Assembly: GCA_023145575.1 (NCBI GenBank)
Contig: JAGLDN010000270.1
Span: 1 to 13,943, forward strand
Length of the DNA stretch: 13,943 nucleotides
Reading direction: 5' to 3'
Source: Psychromonas sp.
Lineage (GTDB): Bacteria; Pseudomonadota; Gammaproteobacteria; Enterobacterales; Psychromonadaceae
The position numbers were made by a program, and so were the translations under genes. The notes under the pieces are model-generated. The model was not told the origin of the DNA, did no database searches, and saw only the letters and a program-made list of their open reading frames with translations. Numbering within the stretch: position 1 is the first letter of the stretch; each line of letters begins with the position of its first letter. Below are positions 8,801 through 13,943 of this stretch, piece by piece.

Positions 8801-9128
8801 CTAGCTACAACTTTCAATCTCGCCACTGTCTGCTGCATATTTTTTTACAAAATAACTTACGTCTGGAGCTATTTTTTGGAATATTTTTTGGTTTAAAGAT
8901 TCTGATAATTTTAGATGTTTTTTAAAATATAGCTTAATAAACTTTTTAGCATCTTTATTAAATAGTTGTTTGCATTCAATTTTAAGATGTCGCCCTGCAA
9001 ACTCATGACCCTTCATAGCCAAATGTAGTCGTAAATATTTAGGATAATATAGCTAACCTTTTGCCGCATCTGCAAACACATTAAATGTCAGCGTAACGCC
9101 CAATAATATATAGTATGATTTTTTTCAC
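8801..9128 (-). pseudogene. Degenerate small exported protein of the octaheme cluster
   Basis: From a GTG at 9126-9128 a signal peptide reads KKIILYII, and after a one-base frame change near 9100 continues GVTLTFNVFADAAKG. It is then cut by an in-frame TAG. The remainder reads MKGHEFAGRHLKIECKQLF and ends KKYAADSGEIESC. The layout (signal peptide, AxAAKG mature start, Lys-rich body, Cys near the C-terminus) resembles small periplasmic electron-transfer or accessory proteins. No CxxCH heme motif is readable, so I cannot name it. It sits between the cytochrome b and barrel pseudogenes on the same strand, so it probably belonged to the same operon. Translation from the internal ATG at 9020-9022 could give 73 residues, but without export. 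Confidence 0.5.
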
Positions 9129-9226
9129 TTAATTTTTTCTTTTTTGGTGGGCAACATTTAATTCTAGCGTAACATTACGTCTGCTTTCGTATACTCATTG
9201 AGTCTTGTCGAGATGAACATTGATTT

Positions 9227-9841
9227 TTATTTACCTGTGGTCATCGCTTTAATATTAAATGCTAATTTTTTACCAAACGTAATCATGTAAATGTGAATAA
9301 CAATAAAGCTTAACAATGCGTAGGCACCCACAGTGTGTAGCAAGGCAATAATATCAACATGGCTAATTATACCAGCCGGGCGCAATTCTGGAAAAAGGAA
9401 ATACACAAGCCAAGTGAGTACTTTCAACGGTACCAGAGCAAATAAAATACCAATATAACCCAAACGTTGTAGCGGATTAAACTTCTCATTTACGCTCATG
9501 TGGGGCGGATGATCTTCCCCCTAAAAAACACCGTAAAGGTAAAAGCGTAAAGTTGTTTTTATGCCTTTAAAATCCTTAAATGTTCTAAAACCTAGAAAAT
9601 ATTGTTGCCACTCATTTGGTGTTAAGATCCAGGTGTAAATAAGGACAACCAATACCGTCAATATACACGCCGTATAATCATGTATGTTAACTGACTTTTT
9701 GAAACCAAATAAGGTAATCAATCCGTGCGCTTATACTCCTGTCATTAATAACAAAATGATCAATATAGCCTGTGCCCAACGCCAAAACCGTTAAAAGCGC
9801 TTAAAGAGCACCACGATCTTTGCTTTTAATTGATTGCTCAT
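9227..9841 (-). pseudogene. Cytochrome b561-type membrane subunit, broken by three in-frame stops
   Basis: The whole 205-codon gene still reads in one frame from ATG (9841) to TAA (9227). Three internal stops lie at 9791-9793 (TAA), 9731-9733 (TAA) and 9521-9523 (TAG). The last falls in GVF-stop-GEDHPPH, where the family usually has GIFKGE, so AAG to TAG is likely. Family marks include RFWRWAQ near the N-terminus (normally RFWHWAQ, so a heme-ligand His appears changed to Arg), NIHDYTA, WQQYFLG, NPLQRLGYIGI, a conserved HTVGAYAL and a late FIVIHIYMITFG. Four hydrophobic spans are visible. Such dihaem b subunits pass quinol electrons to periplasmic cytochromes, here the octaheme protein 17 bases upstream. 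CAGGATAAT before the ATG is a good ribosome site. The near-intact frame suggests fairly recent loss. Confidence 0.85.
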
Positions 9842-9858
9842 TGTTATTATCCTGATCC

Positions 9859-10786
9859 TTAATTTTTGTTTTGTGATTCTTCTTTTCTTCTGCGCATTGT
9901 TATGTAACGTAATGCCCTATCACACCACGTACCACAGAAATGAAACCAAATAACTCAATCCAAAAGTTAGTATCGCGACCTAGAAGATAAAAATCATTCA
10001 AGGCATTTAAGCGGCTATGCCTTGAATGACAAGCCACACAATCAAACGCATCTTTAGCAGGATCAACCATGTGTTTCATTGGCCAATAACCATTGGTTTT
10101 GATAAAAACAAAATGTCCTTTGTAATCATCTATGCGATTTAATTTTGCACCTACTGTAAACGCTTTTGCCCAATTATATTCCGTCCATAACACCCTAAGC
10201 CTTTTGACCATAAAGTTTTATCTGTAACATTCGGTTATTATCTGTATCATAAGGTTGGATTCCACGATAAATTTTGAATGGTCAAATTCGTGCATCAGGA
10301 TCATTATAATTACCCGTTGGTGGATTAATTTCAATCGGTACTTTTTTAGAATCAATAACGGTAAGCAGGGTTTTCTGTAGGAGTTCACCTTTATACCTGC
10401 GATATTCAGGAACAACATTCACTCCCCAAGTGAAGGTACCTTTCTTACTCATATACGCATGATTTGTAATGCCATCAAATTTTTGGTCAATCGTATAAGG
10501 TTTACCGTTTTTATCCATTTTAGTCGCAGTAGACCTGTTCCAGTGAAATGTCTTCATGACTTATTTTGTCGCTTCAGTATGATATTCAAGGCATGCTGGC
10601 AACAGTAACATCTGGCGCATAATCAAAGTCTTGATCGACCTGTTTAAATTTGAGTGGTCTTCCGTCATTTTTTAACGGCTTTGATCTGATTTTTGTCGTT
10701 AACTTGCTATGAGTAGCAGCATCAGATGCCCTGCTATAATCAACCCAACACATTAAAACAAGTAACAAAATGATAGTTCTTTCCAT
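9859..10786 (-). pseudogene. otr: Octaheme tetrathionate-reductase-family cytochrome c, internally deleted
   Basis: Family members are periplasmic eight-heme cytochromes that reduce tetrathionate, nitrite or hydroxylamine. Readable pieces in order: a hydrophobic leader (10786 down); HSKLTTKI; PLKFKQV; FDYAPDVTVASMP, leading into a ruined first CxxCH (first Cys codon now AGC, about five extra bases, then HTEATK-stop-VMKTFHW); NRSTATKMDKNGKPYTIDQ; GTFTWGVNVVPEYR; an in-frame TGA at 10282-10284 before PFKIYRGIQPYD; TEYNWAKAF; NGYWPMKHMV; and an intact CVACHSRHSRL (codons 10026-10040) followed by a membrane anchor. VMKTFHW, which belongs just after heme 1, runs straight into a segment that normally follows heme 7, so hemes 2-7 are deleted. 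A lost G in the run at 9915-9917 shifts the tail. Restoring it gives MRRRKEESQNKN and a stop at 9859, just before the cytochrome b ribosome site. Confidence 0.85.
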
Positions 10787-11630
10787 AAACGGCTACATGC
10801 CATCTTAAATTAAACTCAGAAAAGTAATCTCAATCCGTCAAGGAATTTATTTATTTTTTATCAAAAATATTTAATTACAATGCTGGACACCATCACAACA
10901 ACGCGTTAGTACAAATCGAGGATCTAGCTAGCACCTACTTTTCATGCATATATTATATTCACTATACGAATGTAAATGGTACAATATGTTAAGGTGATCC
11001 GCAGTAATTGTTCTAATTGCATTCATTTCAACTGATGCACAAAATGGAAAAGCCTATTAGATCAAGTGATTATAGTGAAGTGTCACATGTATTTTTATTA
11101 ATGCCGAAAAGAAGTATTGATTTTATACTCAGACTACTTCAAGATACAAATCAGAAGGAAAATTGTACTAAAATTTAAAACATGAAATTGAAGTACAAGA
11201 AATTAATAACAACCAAGATGGCTGTAATTTGTCTTGCCCATGCTTGTTAGCTCGAAAACTTCGCGGGAATTACAATAATTAAAAGGGAATCGCTTTTACC
11301 TTATATTGCACCTTGCATCCGAACTAACAACACAAAAAACTTCACTAATTAACTAATATATAATTAATCTAAATGTAGATTTAATTAATTTTTGAGGGTA
11401 AAATTTAATCAAGTTAAACAATTTGATGATTTAACATTACTGGTACTTCCGTTATTATTTAAGATGTAAAACTCAGTAAGTTATGATATGAATAGCTTCT
11501 AACTTTAGAGGTGGTTGAAAATCTACTGGATAATTCCAATTGTCTGTAGTTTTAAAATAATCTGAAGATATAAACGCCAACGAAACTTTATTTGTAATTT
11601 TGGTAATAGTTATTCTTAGCATAATTAGTG
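10787..11630. other. Gene-poor region between the dead octaheme cluster and crp
   Basis: No firm gene is present. A possible sigma-70 promoter on the plus strand, TTCACT (10958-10963), 16 bases, TACAAT (10980-10985), precedes a short reading frame at 11035-11178 (47 codons, MHKMEKPIRSSDYSEVSHVF...). A second frame reads on to 11282 with a CNLSCPC motif, so this could be one small gene broken by a frameshift. I cannot identify it. A minus-strand frame at 11473-11697 would encode a 74-residue hydrophobic-start peptide. It lacks a ribosome site and faces crp, so I do not call it. The upstream control region of the dead octaheme operon must lie near 10790-10900. Confidence 0.35.
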
Positions 11631-11659
11631 TTACAAAGCACAGTAAAAGAAGATACAAT
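11631..11659 (+). promoter_or_regulatory. Candidate crp promoter
   Basis: TTACAA (11631-11636), a 17-base spacer and TACAAT (11654-11659) make a plausible sigma-70 promoter with a good -10 and a poor -35. Transcription would start about 45 bases before the crp ATG. I see no clear TGTGA-N6-TCACA CRP autoregulation site overlapping it. Confidence 0.35.
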
Positions 11660-11711
11660 CTCCTTCTAACACAATGAAAGCTAATGTAAATTAACATTTA
11701 AAGGGATATTT

Positions 11712-12374
11712 ATGCTATTAACTAAAACTAAACCTGGGCTAATTACCCAACCTCAATCAGATCCAACTTTAGATTGGTTCTTGTCACACTGTCATTCTCA
11801 TAAATATCCACCAAAAAGTGTACTTATCCATGTTGGAGAAAGCGCAAATACTTTATATTTTATAGTCAAAGGGTCTGTCGCCGTTGTGATTAAAGATGAC
11901 GAAGGCAAGGAGATGATTTTATCTTATCTTAATCAAAATGACTTTATTGGCGAACTTGCTTTATTTGATAAATCAGAACAGCCAATACGAAGCGCATCTG
12001 TAAAAGCTAAAACCGATTGCGAAGTTGCTGAAATATCTTATAAAAAGTTTTTACAACTTATTACAATTAATCCTGACATATTAATGCTCCTAAGCGCTCA
12101 AATGGCAAGCCGTCTACAAATTACCAGTCAAAAAGTAGGTAGCCTCGCCTTTTTAGATGTAACAGGCCGCATTGCAAATACATTGCTTGATCTTGCAAAG
12201 CAACCAGATGCAATGACTCACCCAGATGGTATGCAAATTAAAATTACACGCCAAGAAATTGGGCAAATCGTCGGCTGTTCTCGCGAAACGGTTGGACGAA
12301 TTCTAAAAATGCTCGAGGAGCAGGGTTTAATCACAGCACACGGCAAAACAATCGTGGTTTATGGTACACGCTAA
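11712..12374 (+). CDS. crp: cAMP receptor protein CRP
   Basis: CRP is the global cAMP-dependent transcription regulator of carbon use and many other genes; it acts as a dimer. The 220 residues align end to end with E. coli CRP (210). The cyclic-nucleotide domain (about 18-145) keeps the contacts G80-E81, R93-S94 and T138-S139. The helix-turn-helix at about 178-206 is virtually identical, including recognition residues R191, E192 and R196. The activating loop AKQPDAMTHPDG (162-173) is unchanged. Differences: eight extra residues at the N-terminus (MLLTKTKPGLITQ before PQSDPTLDWF), a two-residue insertion just before R93, and serine where E. coli has Trp85. The ATG is supported by AAAGGG at 11700-11705, six bases upstream. 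No partner genes share its strand nearby, so it is probably monocistronic. Confidence 0.96.
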   Translation: MLLTKTKPGLITQPQSDPTLDWFLSHCHSHKYPPKSVLIHVGESANTLYFIVKGSVAVVIKDDEGKEMILSYLNQNDFIGELALFDKSEQPIRSASVKAKTDCEVAEISYKKFLQLITINPDILMLLSAQMASRLQITSQKVGSLAFLDVTGRIANTLLDLAKQPDAMTHPDGMQIKITRQEIGQIVGCSRETVGRILKMLEEQGLITAHGKTIVVYGTR

Positions 12375-12535
12375 TACTTTAAATTACGACCAATGACAGT
12401 CAATAACACCTCAATTAATCTGATAAAAATACCACGCTATTTCATTAGCCAGTGTTGAAAGAGATCGAGTATTTATGCCAATGTAACGTAGAGATACAAT
12501 GCCCCGTTTTTACGTAACAATTAAGAATTACGGCC

Positions 12536-12564
12536 GTAACCATTCAGCGTAGTTGAATGGTTAC
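12536..12564. repeat. Perfect 11-bp hairpin
   Basis: GTAACCATTCA (12536-12546) pairs exactly with TGAATGGTTAC (12554-12564) across a 7-nt loop, GCGTAGT. It is followed by TAAAATT, not a T-tract, and lies 160 bases after the crp stop. It could be a crp terminator, a repeat-family hairpin or a transposon end. The pairing is seen directly; the role is unknown. Confidence 0.5.
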
Positions 12565-13200
12565 TAAAATTCTGATAATTTCGATCCTAAGCAGTTGCTC
12601 TTCAATGTATGCCTTTCAGAAGCACATATATTAACATTTGCTCACATCTTTTTACTACAAAATAAATTATTTCTCATTTTGACAAAGATATTGGATTTTA
12701 GGTACTTCATATGATTGGCTATTTTTAAACCTCTTTTATTCAAATACAGACCCACTTATTGTTCGCTGTAAAAAAACATAATATTTTAGATATTTTGCTC
12801 CGCGGTATTAAGAGAGGAGATATATTGAAGTTTTTCGTCACTTAAAGATCAACTAGCATAAACATCATGGTAAAATGATGAAAGGTTTCGCACTATAACG
12901 ACTGTCTCGATATAGCTAACATTTCGGTTTGCTTTTTATGACTTACGGTGTATGCTTCCTTTGAATTTTTTTCATTATTAACTGATGTTACGCAGTAATC
13001 TAAAATCCCATGCTGAAACTGTAGGCGAGTACTTTTTAACCAATCAAGCTAATCTTCTCCAAAATCTGCAATCTCTTCCTATCTGTCTGAGCGAACTATC
13101 GTTGCAGATATTTTATAAACAGAATATCAGATAAAGAATGATGAATTTTCCAAGGTTGACTATGATCATGATGAATAGATAGGTGAGATTATAGTGTTGA

Positions 13201-13311
13201 CCTATTAAAATTTTTATGTTTCTCTAAGCTTTAATAGGATCATAAGATAACTGGTAAAAAGGATCTACCAGTCGATCCTTTAAAAATAAATATTGCGTGA
13301 TAACAGTCACG
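13201..13311. repeat. Cluster of three consecutive hairpins
   Basis: Three dyads stand in a row: CCTATTAAA/TTTAATAGG (13201-13209 with 13230-13238, 9 bp), AAAGGATC/GATCCTTT (13258-13265 with 13274-13281, 8 bp) and CGTGA/TCACG (13296-13300 with 13307-13311, 5 bp). No gene is adjacent. This could be a structured RNA, a terminator array or the end of a mobile element. Confidence 0.4.
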
Positions 13312-13493
13312 TTTATAAATGAGGTTCATTTGAAAAATAAATAAGATAAAGCAGAAATTGCCGTTTGATTTTTAAGATCTTCATGATTTATCCCTGGCTT
13401 AGACAGTAACTCTCTTTTAAAAATATAATGCCAAAGCACGGTATGATTTACAGTGTTTTGTGGTATTTAGACTCATATCGCCTTAAGAGGCAA

Positions 13494-13503
13494 GATGGGT
13501 ATA
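13494..13503. repeat. Inverted copy of the IS630 terminal sequence
   Basis: GATGGGTATA is the exact reverse complement of TATACCCATC at 13650-13659, where the IS630 element begins. Its orientation suggests the end of a second related element extending leftwards, but no partner end is visible there. The 146 bases between the two copies hold no clear gene. Confidence 0.4.
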
Positions 13504-13649
13504 ATACCAAGCAAGCTTTACACACAGTGCCACTGACAAGTTGAAAAGATCATGTGGGTGCTTCATAGAACGTCTAGGGAAGATGGATCTCGCACCATAA
13601 AAACGAGACTCTTTAATTTATGCGAAAATACCTATGATGCGATGTAAAC

Positions 13650-13943
13650 TATACCCATCATCCGTCAAAATGCTTCAATTTAGGCGAAATCGAAGGTTTG
13701 GAAGTTATCGTTAATCCTACCATCTAAAACATGCCCAATTTGTGGTAATGTACTATCAAAAAAAACTCATCGATGCTTCGCCAGAATTCTTTTGCTGTTG
13801 AAAAATATTTATTATTTCTCGCGTATTCATTCATTACTTTCCAAAGGCGCTCAATAGGGTTTAAATTAAGGCTGTAAGGTGGTAAATAATGTAATATAAT
13901 ATTGAGGTTTTTCGCCTCTTCTATTAGGCGACAATTAACTTGG
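13650..13943 (-). mobile_element. IS630-family insertion sequence, 3' end (runs off the window)
   Basis: The element's outer end, TATACCCATC, lies 21 bases beyond the restored transposase stop codon, as expected for the short 3' flank of IS630 elements, which insert at TA. Only the transposase C-terminal part and this terminus are inside the window; the other end lies beyond 13943. Confidence 0.7.
13680..13943 (-). pseudogene. IS630-family transposase, C-terminal part, frameshifted
   Basis: Reading leftwards from the window edge, the frame encodes the end of a DDE_3-type transposase. The hallmark LPPYSLNLNPIERLWK contains the third catalytic acid in NPIE. It is followed by MNEYARNNKYFSTAKEF and WRSIDEFF. 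At the run of eight A/T bases (13758-13765) the frame breaks: as written it ends LIVHYHKLGMF with TAG at 13724. Dropping two bases or adding one restores DSTLPQIGHVLDGRINDNF and QTFDFA with a stop at 13680, the normal family tail. The break lies after the catalytic motif, so a truncated enzyme might keep some activity, but loss is more likely. A sequencing error in the homopolymer is also possible. The N-terminus lies outside the window. Confidence 0.8.

Larger units (their letters stand above)
12375..13493. other. Non-coding region downstream of crp
   Basis: I find no recognisable gene in these 1.1 kb. The longest plausible frame is 12985-13134 on the plus strand (49 codons, MLRSNLKSHAETVGEYFLTN...). 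It has no ribosome site and no match I know. The stretch carries several small hairpins, listed separately, and a short CATCAT/ATGATG dyad near 12866-12883. It may be old mobile-element debris or a region whose genes have decayed beyond recognition. Confidence 0.4.

Noticed and set aside
10282..10284. TGA at a position where tryptophan seems likely in the octaheme cytochrome, suggesting TGA recoding
   Set aside because: TAA and TAG also interrupt the same cluster, frameshifts and a deletion are present, and intact genes here use TGG for Trp. Pseudogene decay explains it.
10850..10880. FNR-box-like TTGAT half-site upstream of the octaheme cluster
   Set aside because: Only one half-site matches, and such half-sites are common in AT-rich DNA.
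11085..11110. CRP-site-like AGTGA...TCACA upstream of crp
   Set aside because: Only four bases separate the half-sites instead of six, and it lies about 600 bases from the crp start.
11473..11697. Minus-strand 74-codon frame facing crp
   Set aside because: It has no ribosome site, no recognisable domain, and overlaps the likely crp promoter.
13758..13765. Programmed frameshift in the IS630 transposase at the A/T run
   Set aside because: The break lies after the last catalytic residue, where family frameshifts are not expected to regulate activity. Slippage damage or a sequencing error is simpler.

Overview
The window is AT-rich chromosomal DNA from a gammaproteobacterium. The evidence is a CRP whose DNA-recognition helix and cAMP-contact residues match E. 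coli, plus close TmcA and RsuA orthologues. The low GC, the octaheme-reductase gene cluster and the insertion-sequence debris point to a marine, often cold-adapted member of the Alteromonadales/Vibrionales side (Moritella, Psychromonas or Shewanella-like). The genus is an inference. The many broken genes suggest a genome in active decay.

Layout. Bases 1-552 hold no gene, but they contain a 12-bp inverted-repeat-bounded element of about 390 bp with a duplicated double-hairpin module. Bases 553-2625 (minus) encode a 690-residue two-domain protein: an extended short-chain dehydrogenase of the thioester/fatty-acyl reductase type joined to an MprF-like (DUF2156) aminoacyltransferase domain. A 1-kb gene-free stretch follows, with a small MITE-like repeat just upstream of tmcA. 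tmcA (3693-5741) and rsuA (5728-6423) overlap by 14 bases and form a translation-coupled RNA-modification pair. Convergent to them is a 168-residue single-span membrane protein with a C-terminal cysteine motif (6526-7032, minus).

Bases 7288-10786 (minus) are a dead four-gene respiratory cluster. In transcription order it holds an octaheme tetrathionate-reductase-family cytochrome (hemes 2-7 region deleted, heme 1 motif destroyed), a cytochrome b561-type membrane subunit (readable in one frame with three stop codons), a small exported protein, and a DUF3373-type outer-membrane barrel. All four are broken, so the periplasmic electron-transfer module has been abandoned as a unit.

After a 0.9-kb gene-poor stretch comes crp (11712-12374), intact but with an 8-residue N-terminal extension and a 2-residue insertion beside the cAMP site. 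The last 1.5 kb is non-coding DNA rich in small hairpins. It ends with the 3' part of an IS630-family element whose transposase is frameshifted in an 8-A run. The IS630 terminus (TATACCCATC) recurs at the ends of the element in 1-552 and again at 13494-13503, linking these pieces of mobile debris.

I see no CRISPR array, tRNA, rRNA or prophage. The best candidate for undescribed biology is the reductase-MprF fusion. The structured repeat element at the left edge comes second.
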